56,210 nt of DNA from an uncultured Collinsella sp. (GCA_900541015.1 UQIB01000016.1:1-56210), one strand, 5' to 3'. Positions 8,577-17,208 are shown, counted from the first letter of the stretch. Made by a program: numbers and translations. Notes: a model not told the origin generated them from the letters alone.

Positions 8577-9170
8577 TTAGCGCTTAATCTCGATATCCTC
8601 GAGCTTGACGTCCATGGCCTCGGTCTTTGCCTCGGCGATATCATCGGCAAACTCCAGGGACTTCATCATGGTCTCGACGGCATCCTTGTGTTCCTCGACA
8701 TTGTCGATGCTCACGTAGACGCTGCCACCGCCTGCTTCGGTGAAGTACTCAGTCGTCACGCCGCCCGAGTGTGTATAGGAAGCGTTGCGCCAGGTCTTGC
8801 CGTTGTACTTGACGGGATCATTCTCGGTCCACTCAAAGTTGGCCTTCCATTTGGCCTCGTAGTCGAACAGCTCGTCAGCGTTCTTGTCAGAGTCGAAGAC
8901 AGGGATGAAGCGATCGCTGGCGTGTTCGCTCTCGGTGAACTTAAACTGGGCCCTGTCGGCGGTATCGCCTGCGACGTCCGTGATTTCGACGCCCTCGGGG
9001 ACTTCGACCTTAAACCAAATGAAGTCGGTCCTCATATCCACGGCTGGCTTTTCCGCGCCGCCGTCACCGCCACTGCCGGTAGCGCCGCCGTTTCCGCCAC
9101 AACCCACTAGGGCAACCGCGGCAAAGAGACTGATGCAGAGGGTGAGAATCGCAAAGGCCTTCTTTTTCAT
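8577..9170 (-). CDS. Predicted lipoprotein, paralogue of the neighbouring one
   Basis: 197 residues with a lipoprotein signal: KKK, a hydrophobic core and lipobox LVGC, giving lipidated Cys24. A glycine-rich linker leads to an extracytoplasmic domain of about 150 residues with DFIWFKVEVPEGVEI and a C-terminal SLEFADDIAE segment. AGGAGG precedes the ATG. It is clearly homologous to the next gene upstream (9397-10008), sharing the signal peptide, the DFIWFKVE-PEGV block and the C-terminal helix, so a tandem duplication occurred. The fold is not one I recognise; a substrate-binding or envelope-stress role is possible. Confidence 0.85.
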   Translation of the reverse strand: MKKKAFAILTLCISLFAAVALVGCGGNGGATGSGGDGGAEKPAVDMRTDFIWFKVEVPEGVEITDVAGDTADRAQFKFTESEHASDRFIPVFDSDKNADELFDYEAKWKANFEWTENDPVKYNGKTWRNASYTHSGGVTTEYFTEAGGGSVYVSIDNVEEHKDAVETMMKSLEFADDIAEAKTEAMDVKLEDIEIKR

Positions 9171-9304
9171 GGTCGTGTCCTCCTCGATCTGTAACCGCCC
9201 ATGGATTACTTGCCTTTACTGTACGCGCGAGCGGCTCGTTCAGGTGGGCCATGTGTCCCATTCTGGGGGCCTGATTTGCGCCGACAAGTGGCAATATGCC
9301 CGAG

Positions 9305-9343
9305 CGTAAAAGAGGGGAGGGCCGGCCGATCCGATCCTCCCCT
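9305..9343 (-). terminator. Intrinsic terminator of the second lipoprotein gene
   Basis: AGGGGAGG (9313-9320) pairs with CCTCCCCT (9336-9343). On the minus strand the stem is followed by CTTTTACG, fitting termination of the gene that ends at 9397. Confidence 0.7.
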
Positions 9344-9396
9344 GGCTGGGCGTCCGATCATTTAATGACTGCGCATGCGATGCTGCGTGCGAGCCC

Positions 9397-10008
9397 CTAA
9401 TGCTTGATCTCGATGCTCGAAATCTCGACTTCGCGTGCCTCGGAAACTGCCTTCGCCATGTCATCGGGGAACTCGATGGAGTTGAGGAGCGCCTCGGCTT
9501 CTTTCTTATGCAGATCGAAGTTCGAGATGAGGACGTAGAAGCTTCCCGGTTCAACGTCGGTAAAGAGGAGGGTTGAGACGCCGCTGTTGTCCTCGTACGT
9601 TCCGACGAGCCACGTCCTGCCGTTATACTCGACGGACCCGCCATCCTTCCACTGGAACGTATCACCTTTCTTTTCTGCCTGGTCGGCGTGGGATTCCTCT
9701 GCCGTCAGCGCTTTTTTCCAAACGGGGATAAAGCGATCGGCCGAACCGTTCTCTTCTTCGGGGAAGGTGAGCTGGACCCTGTCGGCATTCTTGCCAGCGG
9801 AGTCGCTTACGCCAACGCCCTCGGGTATCTCGACCTTAAACCAGATAAAGTCGGTCTTCTTGGCGACGGGGGCCTTTTCCTTGCCCTCGCTCTTGGATGC
9901 GCTACTGCCCCCGCCTCTGCTTGACGCACTTCCGCCGCAGCCCACAAGGGCGAGCGCGGCAAAGAGGGCGATGCAAAGGGAAAGGATCGATAGGGTCTTT
10001 TTCTTCAT
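9397..10008 (-). CDS. Predicted lipoprotein, tandem paralogue
   Basis: 203 residues from the ATG at 10008, chosen because AAGGAGG lies about seven bases upstream and because the product then begins with a classical lipoprotein signal (MKKKTLSILSLC, lipobox LVGC, Cys24). A serine/glycine/lysine linker is followed by the same DFIWFKVEIPEGV domain as its neighbour. The two proteins have diverged strongly in the middle, which suggests an old duplication and possibly different ligands. Each gene has its own terminator and probably its own promoter. Confidence 0.85.
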   Translation of the reverse strand: MKKKTLSILSLCIALFAALALVGCGGSASSRGGGSSASKSEGKEKAPVAKKTDFIWFKVEIPEGVGVSDSAGKNADRVQLTFPEEENGSADRFIPVWKKALTAEESHADQAEKKGDTFQWKDGGSVEYNGRTWLVGTYEDNSGVSTLLFTDVEPGSFYVLISNFDLHKKEAEALLNSIEFPDDMAKAVSEAREVEISSIEIKH

Positions 10009-10360
10009 GGTGGCGTCCTCCTTGTCTGCCGATGACATCACGGCGCCGCGGGTTGTTGGAGCCGTTGGTGTATGTTGCTATTCGCAAGCGTGACGGATGT
10101 CGTTGTGTGTGGTGCGGCGATACCTCCGTTCTTAGTTTTCGGCCGTTGAGTGGCCGTGCCCCAACGGGTTCCTTACTTATAGATATGCCCCAGCTTGTGC
10201 TGCCCGGGAGTCTCGAAAGGTGGGCCATGTGTCCCATGTTTGGGGCAGGCGCATGGGACGGCACGGCTCGGCATCGGCTTTTTCATGTTGCGCAACAGCA
10301 CCCTGGGTGGGGGCGTATAGACTTGGCTGTGACAAAAGCTAAACCACGAAAGGTCGAACG

Positions 10361-11200
10361 ATGTTCTGTCAAAAATGCGGACAGCAAGTGCCTGATGGAT
10401 CGACGTTTTGTACGCACTGTGGGGCCTCGCTGGCGGGTGGCTCCGCGCCGGCATCTGCGGGTGCTGGTCCTTCCTCCGCCCCGGGCCTGACCCAGTCGAT
10501 GCCGCCGGTCGCGCCCGCGCCTCAAAAGCCTAAGAGCAAGGCGCCGGTCATTATCGCGGTGGCGTGTGCCGCCGTGGTACTCCTCGGGGGTGGCACGGTG
10601 TTTGCGCTCACGATGCTTAACGGGTCCAAGAGCTCTGACACGCAAATCTCGGTGATCGATACCGGGTCTTCGGACGAGAAAGATTCTTCTGCCAAGAAAA
10701 AGGATGACAAGTCCAAGGCCAAGGAGTCTTCGTCGTCGGATGACGAGGCCGTTCCCGAGGACGAATCGGCATACTACGGCTCGGGCGATTCGGACGATTA
10801 CCTGACCGACGTGCATACGTACACGAACGACCTTCACCCTTATAGCATGTCGATTCCCAATCGCTTTGAGATGGAAGATACTCCCAGCGGCAGTGGTGCC
10901 AGGTATGAGGATCCGGAGACGGGCTTTGTAATCAACCTGTTTGGCTACATCAACATTAACGACGAAACTGCACACGAGATGTTCGTCGACGTGGACACCT
11001 CGGGCAAGGCCGACCTCTATACCGCAGAGGGCGACAACTGGTACGTGGTCTCGTGGCGTGAGGACGATACGATCATTTACGAAAAGACGATCGTCACGGA
11101 TTCGACGATTGCCACGGCGCATTTGGAGTACTCGACTGCAAACCGCGACATGGGGTCGAAGATTATCGACACGCTGCTGCCGACGTTTCAGGTGGACTAG
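10361..11200 (+). CDS. Zinc-ribbon membrane protein with extracytoplasmic domain
   Basis: 279 residues. An N-terminal zinc ribbon has two Cys pairs (MFCQKCG and FCTHCG, residues 3-20), followed by a Pro/Ala linker, one transmembrane helix (about 61-84), a Lys/Ser/Asp-rich linker and an outside domain of about 130 residues beginning near YTNDLHPYSMSIPNRF. Such zinc-ribbon/TM/extracellular proteins are common in Coriobacteriia and Firmicutes and are thought to sense or organise the envelope. GAAAGG lies before the ATG. A strong terminator follows at 11297. The outside domain shows a weak theme in common with the two lipoproteins nearby, but I would not call it homology. Confidence 0.8.
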   Translation: MFCQKCGQQVPDGSTFCTHCGASLAGGSAPASAGAGPSSAPGLTQSMPPVAPAPQKPKSKAPVIIAVACAAVVLLGGGTVFALTMLNGSKSSDTQISVIDTGSSDEKDSSAKKKDDKSKAKESSSSDDEAVPEDESAYYGSGDSDDYLTDVHTYTNDLHPYSMSIPNRFEMEDTPSGSGARYEDPETGFVINLFGYININDETAHEMFVDVDTSGKADLYTAEGDNWYVVSWREDDTIIYEKTIVTDSTIATAHLEYSTANRDMGSKIIDTLLPTFQVD

Positions 11201-11296
11201 GCGCCCGTGCCTATAGCCGGCAATCGGAAACGCCGATAGCCAGAGCTCCTGACAGCCTTTGTCTTATGGGCTAGACTGACTTGGACAAGATCGATG

Positions 11297-11337
11297 AATG
11301 GGACAACCGCTTCCTGGCGTCGTTGTCCCATTTTTTA
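11297..11337 (+). terminator. Intrinsic terminator
   Basis: AATGGGACAAC pairs with GTTGTCCCATT, and the stem runs directly into TTTTTTATT on the plus strand. It ends the zinc-ribbon gene transcript. Confidence 0.9.
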
Positions 11338-11385
11338 TTATGCGTGCGGTCCGTGGTGTCCGGCGCGGTGGGCAGAGGTGTTTCG

Positions 11386-12018
11386 ATGAGCCAAGAGATG
11401 ATGGATAAAACCTGTCGCGGTTTTGCCGAGGCACTTGCCGCGCGCGAGCCCGTTCCCGGCGGCGGCAGCGCGAGTGCCTTTGTGGGCGCGTTGGGTGCCT
11501 CGCTTTGCGGGATGGTCGCTCGCTACGGGGCGACAAATCCCGCGCTTGCCGATCGCGCAGACGATCTGACACACGCGTTTGCCCAGGCGGATGAGTTGGC
11601 GCAGGAACTTGTGGGTCTGGTCGCCGAGGATGTTCGTGCGTACGGCCAGGTGTCCGCGGCATACGGTATTCCGCGCGATGATCCGGCTCGACCGGCTGCG
11701 ATTCAGGATGCGCTGCACGTGGCAGCCATGCCGCCGTACCGCATTATGGATGCGTGCGGTCGTGCGCTGGCGCTGCTCGAGGACATGGCCGATAAGGGCT
11801 CGCGCCAGTTGCTGTCCGACGTGGCGTGCGGTGCCGTGTTCTGCCGCGCCGCCATGCAGGGCGCGAGCCTGACGCTCTTTGCGAACACCACGTCTATGAA
11901 GGATCGTGCCCGCGCCGAGGAGCTCGAGGCAGCGTGCGATGAGCTGCTGGATACGTGGCTGCCGCGCGCCGATGCGCTGGCGCGCCGCGCCGCCGACGCC
12001 GCCAGGAAGAGGGGATAG
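11386..12018 (+). CDS. fchA: Cyclodeaminase/cyclohydrolase family protein, likely methenyl-THF cyclohydrolase (FchA-like)
   Basis: 210 residues matching the all-helical FTCD_C fold at full length. The substrate loop PVPGGGSASA is at 22-31, a conserved EDVRAY at 81-86, and SDVACGAVFCRAAM around 144-157. Family members either deaminate formimino-THF or hydrolyse methenyl-THF to formyl-THF. It lies two bases before folD, so methenyl-THF cyclohydrolase is the better call, as in fchA-folD pairs of acetogens. The adjacent FolD lacks the catalytic residues for that very step, strengthening the assignment. The start is the ATG at 11386 with AGAGGTG upstream; a longer frame from 11281 would run through the terminator. 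Confidence 0.75.
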   Translation: MSQEMMDKTCRGFAEALAAREPVPGGGSASAFVGALGASLCGMVARYGATNPALADRADDLTHAFAQADELAQELVGLVAEDVRAYGQVSAAYGIPRDDPARPAAIQDALHVAAMPPYRIMDACGRALALLEDMADKGSRQLLSDVACGAVFCRAAMQGASLTLFANTTSMKDRARAEELEAACDELLDTWLPRADALARRAADAARKRG

Positions 12019-12020
12019 CC

Positions 12021-12875
12021 ATGGCTCAGCTGTTGAAGGGCGCTCCCGTCGCCCGCGCGTTGACTGAGGAGCTTGCCGCTCGTTGTACTGCCCTGCGCGA
12101 GCGTGGCGTTGTTCCGACGCTGGCCATCGTGCGCGTGGGCGAGCGCGAGGACGATCTATCCTACGAGCGCGGTGCCCTCAAGCGCTGCGAGAAGGTTGGC
12201 ATTGAGGCTCGCCGCGTTTTGCTTCCTGCCGATGCTTCGCAGGACGAGCTACTGGCGGCTATTAAGGACATCAATGCTGACCCCGCTGTTCATGGCTGCC
12301 TGATGTTTCGTCCGTTGCCCGCTGGGCTTGACGAGGATGCAGTTGCCGCGGCACTCGATCCCGCCAAGGATGTTGACTCCATGACGCCGGCCTCGCTGCT
12401 TACCACGCTCTCGGGGCGAGGCGAGGGCTTTGCTCCTTGCACCGCCGAGGCCGTGCTGGCGTTGCTGGACCATTACGGCGTTGAGCTGGATGGAGCCAAG
12501 GTCGCGGTCGTTGGTCGATCGCTGGTGATTGGCCGTCCCGTTGCCGCCATGCTTACGGCTCGCAACGCCACGGTGGTGACGTGCCATACGCATACGCGCG
12601 ACCTTGCTGCCGAGTGCCGTGCGGCTGATATTGTGGTTGCGGCCGTTGGACGCGCGCGCACGATTGGTGTGGACGCGGTTCGCGAGGGCCAGACGATTAT
12701 CGATGTGGGCATCAACTGGGACGAGGCCGCCGGCAAGCTGGTCGGCGACGTCGATTTTGATGCTGCGGAGCCGATCGTTAACGCCATCACACCCGTGCCG
12801 GGCGGCGTGGGGGCTGTGACCACTGCGATTCTCGCCAAGCACGTGATCGAGGCGGCGGAGCGTGCATCGAAATAG
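12021..12875 (+). CDS. folD: Methylene-tetrahydrofolate dehydrogenase FolD, probably dehydrogenase only
   Basis: 284 residues of the FolD fold, oxidising 5,10-methylene-THF to methenyl-THF with NAD(P)+. The C-terminal Rossmann part is normal: VVGRSLVIGRPVA at about 164-176 and ITPVPGGVGAVT near the end; DPAKDVDSMTP at 113-123 is also recognisable. The catalytic cleft is not normal. In bifunctional enzymes a Tyr is followed four residues later by the essential Lys; here Y48 is followed by Ala52 (SYERGALKRCEKVG). The conserved Gln of the VQLPLP motif is Phe in CLMFRPLP (about 93-100). Both residues are known to be needed for cyclohydrolase activity. The next-door FchA-like gene would supply it. 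The ATG at 12021 follows AGGAAGAGGGG. Confidence 0.9.
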   Translation: MAQLLKGAPVARALTEELAARCTALRERGVVPTLAIVRVGEREDDLSYERGALKRCEKVGIEARRVLLPADASQDELLAAIKDINADPAVHGCLMFRPLPAGLDEDAVAAALDPAKDVDSMTPASLLTTLSGRGEGFAPCTAEAVLALLDHYGVELDGAKVAVVGRSLVIGRPVAAMLTARNATVVTCHTHTRDLAAECRAADIVVAAVGRARTIGVDAVREGQTIIDVGINWDEAAGKLVGDVDFDAAEPIVNAITPVPGGVGAVTTAILAKHVIEAAERASK

Positions 12876-12912
12876 GCGTTTTGGGCTGTTTGAGGGGTTA
12901 GCCATATACCAC

Positions 12913-13142
12913 GTGGTCAAAAAACGCCAAATATGAGTACTGTTGCCAAGATAGTCACATATGTTTTATGAGATTTGGGCTCCCTAGCGATATTCATTAT
13001 CGCTAGGGAGCCCATTTTATTGAACCTATGGGGAATAACGTTGTCTTGCTTTTGGACAAATGGGGATTTCTGGCACTCGTTACAAGGAAATTTGCTACTA
13101 CTAAATTGGTGACAGTACTCATATTTGGCATTTTTTGACCAC
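12913..13142. mobile_element. MITE-like non-autonomous element with 37-bp terminal inverted repeats
   Basis: Left end 12913-12949 and the reverse complement of 13106-13142 match at 34 of 37 positions (starting GTGGTCAAAAAA). The 230-bp body is AT-rich, codes for nothing convincing and carries a perfect 16-bp internal hairpin with the arm GGGCTCCCTAGCGATA. AGGGGTTAGCC before the left end (from 12893) resembles AGGGGTTGCC after the right end (from 13143), a possible imperfect target duplication. No second copy is in the window, so mobility is inferred. Confidence 0.6.
12979..13018. terminator. Perfect 16-bp hairpin, possible terminator
   Basis: GGGCTCCCTAGCGATA and its exact complement flank a short loop and are followed by ATTTTATT. 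It lies inside the inverted-repeat element and may end the fchA-folD transcript. Confidence 0.6.
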
Positions 13143-13229
13143 AGGGGTTGCCGGAGCTGTGGCTTCGCCCTTTTTGAGCCAAAGCGATACACTGTTGCCA
13201 TTTAATTTCTTCGCTCAAGGAGGATGCGC

Positions 13230-14753
13230 ATGCCGTGCACAACGATTTTGGTTGGTAAGAACGCGAGCTACGACGGGTCGACGCTTGTCGCCCGCAATGA
13301 GGACTCGTCCAACGGGGTGTTTGAGCCCAAGCGCATGCGCGTGGTACATCCCGACGAGCAGCCGCGTGTCTACACGAGTGTCCTGAGCCACCTGACCATT
13401 GAGCTGCCCGACAACCCCATGCGCTACACGAGCGTCCCCGACGTCGTTCCCGGTCACGGCATTTGGGCCGAGGCCGGTTTCAACGAGCTCAACGTTGGCA
13501 TGTCCGCAACCGAGACGCTTACCACCAACGAGCGCGTCCGCGGCGCCGATCCGCTCGTGGACTACGTGCCCGCCAGGGGCAACGAGGGCGAGGACGGCTA
13601 TGTGCCGGCGCAGCCCGGCGGTCTGGGCGAGGAGGACATGGTGACCCTGGTGCTGCCGTACGCCAAGTCCGCCCGCGACGGCGTGCGCATTCTGGGCGAC
13701 CTGCTTGAGCGCTACGGTACCTACGAGAACAACGGCATCGCCTTTAGTGACGTTGACGAGATCTGGTGGCTCGAGACCATCGGCGGCCACCACTGGATCG
13801 CCAAGCGCGTGCCCGACGACGCCTATGTGACCATGCCCAACCAGCTGGGTATCGATAGCTTTGACCTGGACGATGCCGAGGGCGCCCAGGCCGACCACAT
13901 GTGCTCCGCCGACCTGCGCTCCTGGATGGCCGAGTGGCATCTGGACCTTACGCTGGGTGTTAAGGGTGACGGTCCCGCCGCGGTCTTCAACCCGCGCGAG
14001 GCCTTTGGCTCGCACAGTGACAGCGACCATGTCTACAACACGCCGCGCGCTTGGTACATGCAGCGTTGCCTCAACCCCAGCGATGTGTGGGACGGTCCCG
14101 AGGCCGACTACACGCCCGAGAGCGATGACATCCCCTGGAGCCGCGTGCCCGAGCGCAAGGTGACCATCGAGGACATCAAGTATGTGCTTTCGAGTCACTA
14201 CCAGGGCACGGAGTACGACTGCTACGGCAGCAAGGGCACGCCCGCCACGCGCGGTGCCTACCGTCCCATCGGCATCAACCGCAACAGTCAGCTCGCCGTG
14301 CTGCAGCTGCGCCCCTATGCGCAGCCGGCGTATCGCGCCGTGCAGTGGATGGCGTTTGGCTCTAACTCGTTTAACGCGCTCGTGCCGCTATACGCCAATG
14401 TCGAGACCATGCCCGAGTACTATGCCGACACGCAGGCTCGCGTGACGTCCGAGAATTTCTATTGGGCAAATCGCCTGATCGGTGCCTTGGCCGATGTTCG
14501 CTTCCACGAGTGCGGTCGCGCGGTCGAGGATTATCAGGAGAAGGTCGGCGGCATGGGCCACAAGCAGATTCACGACGTTGACGCTGTCGTAGCCGCGCTG
14601 CCCGAGGCCGAGGTGCCTGCTGAGCTCGCCCACGCCAACGAGGCCTTTGCCGAGCTCGTGCGCGTGGAGACCGATGCCCTGTTGGGCAAGGTGCTCTACA
14701 TCACGAGCTGTGCCATGAAGAACTCCTTCGCGATGAACGACAACGTAAGGTAA
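13230..14753 (+). CDS. C69 family dipeptidase
   Basis: 507 residues, starting MPCTTILVGKNASYDGSTLV and continuing ARNEDS, the signature of peptidase family C69 (dipeptidase A type). The N-terminal Cys3 is the expected nucleophile after removal of the preceding residues. The family hydrolyses a broad range of dipeptides and usually acts in the cytoplasm for amino-acid recovery. No signal peptide is present. I chose the ATG at 13230 because AAGGAGG lies six bases upstream; the ATG at 13224 touches the ribosome-binding site. Length and conserved N-terminus are typical. A hairpin at 14772 follows. Confidence 0.9.
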   Translation: MPCTTILVGKNASYDGSTLVARNEDSSNGVFEPKRMRVVHPDEQPRVYTSVLSHLTIELPDNPMRYTSVPDVVPGHGIWAEAGFNELNVGMSATETLTTNERVRGADPLVDYVPARGNEGEDGYVPAQPGGLGEEDMVTLVLPYAKSARDGVRILGDLLERYGTYENNGIAFSDVDEIWWLETIGGHHWIAKRVPDDAYVTMPNQLGIDSFDLDDAEGAQADHMCSADLRSWMAEWHLDLTLGVKGDGPAAVFNPREAFGSHSDSDHVYNTPRAWYMQRCLNPSDVWDGPEADYTPESDDIPWSRVPERKVTIEDIKYVLSSHYQGTEYDCYGSKGTPATRGAYRPIGINRNSQLAVLQLRPYAQPAYRAVQWMAFGSNSFNALVPLYANVETMPEYYADTQARVTSENFYWANRLIGALADVRFHECGRAVEDYQEKVGGMGHKQIHDVDAVVAALPEAEVPAELAHANEAFAELVRVETDALLGKVLYITSCAMKNSFAMNDNVR

Positions 14754-14771
14754 AAGCCACATTGCAACGAG

Positions 14772-14810
14772 CGAGCGGGACAAACGCCGTCAAAGGCTTT
14801 GCCCCGCTCG
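14772..14810 (+). terminator. Probable terminator hairpin
   Basis: CGAGCGGG-A-CAAA pairs with TTTG-C-CCCGCTCG with one mismatch. The following ATTCCTATCTT is only weakly T-rich, so efficiency is uncertain. Confidence 0.55.
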
Positions 14811-14901
14811 ATTCCTATCTTGGCGGTAAAACGATTTTGTGTCGTTCGCCCAATCTTGGGTACAAGAAGGCCAATGCAGTTGTTCATGATTGGAGCCAAC
14901 C

Positions 14902-15318
14902 ATGGTTATGAAATTCGATCAGCTTGTTAACGGTGCCATCAACGTGGGCTTCGGTGCCGCCGCCGTTGCCGTCGAGGGCGGCAAGAAGGTCCTCGACGAC
15001 CTCAATACCAAGGGCGAGCAGGTGCGCAAGGATGCCGGCACCCCCGATATCGCCCGCAGCGTGTCCGATATGTTCGAGCAGGCGGGTGGCACCATCTCCG
15101 ACCTGACTGAGCGCCTGGGCATGCAGGGCGAGACTGCGGCACAGCGCGTGCTCGACGAGCTCATCCTGGCCCGCGTTCGCGTTATGACCGCCTCCGAGCG
15201 CACGGCCTTTTTGGCCCATGTGCGCGATATCGTCGATTCGGTCGAGGACAACGTGACTTCGGTGCCCGTCGAGTCCGTTGAGCCCGACGATGCAGAGGAC
15301 ACCGAAGAGGCCGAGTAG
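14902..15318 (+). CDS. Helical, phasin-like protein of unknown function
   Basis: 138 residues, MVMKFDQLVNGAINVG and onward, predicted almost entirely helical with an Ala/Val-rich first third, KKVLDDLNTKGEQVRK in the middle and a very acidic tail (DDAEDTEEAE). GGAG lies six bases before the ATG at 14902. It is eight bases upstream of the ABC1-kinase gene and so likely one operon with it. In other bacteria small phasin-like helical proteins often accompany ABC1/UbiB genes, and this one may bind lipid or help the kinase. That is inference; no family is certain. Confidence 0.75.
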   Translation: MVMKFDQLVNGAINVGFGAAAVAVEGGKKVLDDLNTKGEQVRKDAGTPDIARSVSDMFEQAGGTISDLTERLGMQGETAAQRVLDELILARVRVMTASERTAFLAHVRDIVDSVEDNVTSVPVESVEPDDAEDTEEAE

Positions 15319-15326
15319 CAGCGCAG

Positions 15327-17090
15327 ATGGCAGATTCCACCACCGATTACAACAATCAAGATCCCTTGGGTGACGAGGCGGCGGTTGTCGATGAGGTCGA
15401 TGCCGCCGTCTCGGGCGCTCGCAAGAAGCCGCGTGCTGTCGATATGGTTCCCGAAGAGCCCGATGCGATGGCGCCGGACGAGGAATACCAGCTCACGCCG
15501 GCAGGCCGCCGCGAACGCATTGGGCAGATCGTTCGCCTGATCAAAAAGTACCGCGTGTGGGATAACCTCACGCCGGTGCGCCTGCGTCGTCTGCTCGAAG
15601 AGCTCGGCCCCATGTTCGTCAAGATGGGGCAGATCCTGGCCAACCGGTCCGAGATTTTGCCGCAGCGGTTTTGCGACGAGCTGCGTCGCCTGCGCTCCGA
15701 CGTAGAGCCGGTGCCGTATGAGGTAGTGCTTCGCTGTCTGGAAGAGGAGTACGGCCAGCGTCTGGGGCAGATGTTCGACGCGATCGACCCCAACCCGCTC
15801 GGAAGCGCGTCGCTCGCGCAGGTGCACCGCGCCCGCCTGGTGACCGGTGAGGACGTGGCCGTTAAGGTGCAGCGCCCCGGCGCGCAGCAGGTCATGGCGC
15901 AGGACATCGACATCATCCGTTCGGTGGTGCGCATCGTTTCCAAGTTCGTCAACACCGACCAGTTTGTGGACCTGCACGGCGTGGTCGAGGAGCTGTGGAC
16001 CTCGTTTCGCGAGGAGACCAACTTCTTGGCCGAGGCCAAAAACCTCAACGATTTCTACGACTTCCACAAAAGCGTGCATGGCGTGTCGTGTCCCAAGTCC
16101 CATCTTGATTTGTGCACTGAGCACGTCGTGGTCATGGACTATATCGACGGTATCTCGATTGCCGATCCCGAGCGCCTGGTGGCTGAGGGCTATGACCTGG
16201 AAAAGATCGGCTCGGCGATTGTCGAGGACTACTCGACGCAGGTGCTCGATGACGGCTTTTTCCATGCCGACCCGCATGCGGGAAACATTATTCTCAAGGA
16301 CGGTGTCGTCTACTTTATCGACCTGGGCATGGTCGGGCGCATGTCGAGCCACGACCGCGGTATCGTCAAGGATATGATTTTCGCCGTGGCCGAGGGCGAC
16401 GTGCCCAAGCTCAAGGACTCGCTCATGCGCTTTGCCGTGACGCGCGGCGACTCGGCCGAGCTCGACCATTCGGCCTTTTTGTCCGACTTGGACTTTATCG
16501 TCGCCGACTTTGCGGGTCTTGATCTTAAGGACCTGGATATCGGCGAGTTTTTGACCTCGCTGCTAAACCTGGCGCGCAAGAACGACGTTGAGCTGCCGAG
16601 CGTGGTGACGATGTTCGCCCGCGGCATGGTGACACTCGAGGGTCTGCTGACCGAGTACATGCCCAACGTCAACATGATCCAGATCATTCAGACGCACATC
16701 AAAAACGAGAAGAGCACCTATGCGCGCGTCCGCGAAATGGGACGCGATCTTGCCGCGAGCAGCTATCGCGCGGTAAAAGGTTCACTCGAGGCGGCCGAGT
16801 ATCTGGGCTTGGCTTCGCGTATGCTCACACGCGGCCAGCTTAAGGTGAACACGCAGATCATGAGCAGCGACAAGGCGCTGCGGCAGCTGGGTGGAATTAT
16901 CGACCGCATGTCGATGGCAATTGTGATCGCCGGCCTGTTTATCGGTTCGTCGGTGGTGTACTACGCGCGCATCGAGCCGGTTGTGTTTGGTATCCCGGTC
17001 ATTGGCTTTATGGGCTACGTGAGTGCGCTGGTGCTGGCGCTGATGCTGGGCCGCGAAATCTGGCGCAACAGCCACGGCGGAAAGCATTGA
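15327..17090 (+). CDS. ABC1/AarF (UbiB-type) atypical kinase, membrane anchored
   Basis: 587 residues. The UbiB-type protein-kinase-like core carries the family-specific KxGQ motif (FVKMGQILANRSE, about 97-109), the A-rich nucleotide loop GSASLAQVHRA, the AVKVQRPG lysine, catalytic HADPHAGNI (about 313) and metal-binding IDLG. Two hydrophobic helices lie at the C-terminus (about 530-585), matching the usual membrane anchor. The family is an ATPase/kinase needed for isoprenoid-quinone or lipid metabolism; this lineage generally uses menaquinone, so the role here is uncertain. The first 50 residues are acidic and variable. The start at 15327 has only a weak ribosome-binding site; translation may be coupled to the upstream gene. 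A hairpin overlaps its stop codon. Confidence 0.9.
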   Translation: MADSTTDYNNQDPLGDEAAVVDEVDAAVSGARKKPRAVDMVPEEPDAMAPDEEYQLTPAGRRERIGQIVRLIKKYRVWDNLTPVRLRRLLEELGPMFVKMGQILANRSEILPQRFCDELRRLRSDVEPVPYEVVLRCLEEEYGQRLGQMFDAIDPNPLGSASLAQVHRARLVTGEDVAVKVQRPGAQQVMAQDIDIIRSVVRIVSKFVNTDQFVDLHGVVEELWTSFREETNFLAEAKNLNDFYDFHKSVHGVSCPKSHLDLCTEHVVVMDYIDGISIADPERLVAEGYDLEKIGSAIVEDYSTQVLDDGFFHADPHAGNIILKDGVVYFIDLGMVGRMSSHDRGIVKDMIFAVAEGDVPKLKDSLMRFAVTRGDSAELDHSAFLSDLDFIVADFAGLDLKDLDIGEFLTSLLNLARKNDVELPSVVTMFARGMVTLEGLLTEYMPNVNMIQIIQTHIKNEKSTYARVREMGRDLAASSYRAVKGSLEAAEYLGLASRMLTRGQLKVNTQIMSSDKALRQLGGIIDRMSMAIVIAGLFIGSSVVYYARIEPVVFGIPVIGFMGYVSALVLALMLGREIWRNSHGGKH

Positions 17091-17121
17091 TCCCTTGGGG
17101 ACGGAGGAAAACGGATCATTT
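17088..17121 (+). repeat. Stop-codon-overlapping hairpin repeat (GGGACGG type)
   Basis: TGATCC (17088-17093, containing the TGA stop of the ABC1 gene) pairs with GGATCA (17113-17118), followed by TTTT. The loop GGGGACGGAGGAAAAC is similar to the hairpin at 34532-34566. It may act as a terminator. Confidence 0.5.
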
Positions 17122-17208
17122 TACCTTGCGTTCCGTCCGTACCCTTTCCTATCGCAAACAATAGCTTTTACCTTGGGCTTCGCCTGTGTGCGGGGCCCTT
17201 TTGCGTGC

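Larger units (their letters stand above)
12876..13229. other. Intergenic region carrying an inverted-repeat element
   Basis: No gene is seen. The stretch is AT-rich compared with its flanks and is mostly occupied by the MITE-like element at 12913-13142, including the perfect hairpin at 12979-13014. A minus-strand frame of 94 codons (12917-13201) is produced by the repeat itself and has no start signal. The last 30 bases contain AAGGAGG for the next gene. Confidence 0.7.

Noticed and set aside
12917..13201. 94-codon minus-strand gene
   Set aside because: Runs through both ends of the inverted-repeat element and its hairpin; no start signal.
14919..16469. 516-codon minus-strand frame
   Set aside because: Antisense to the helical protein and ABC1 kinase genes, with no recognisable domain.
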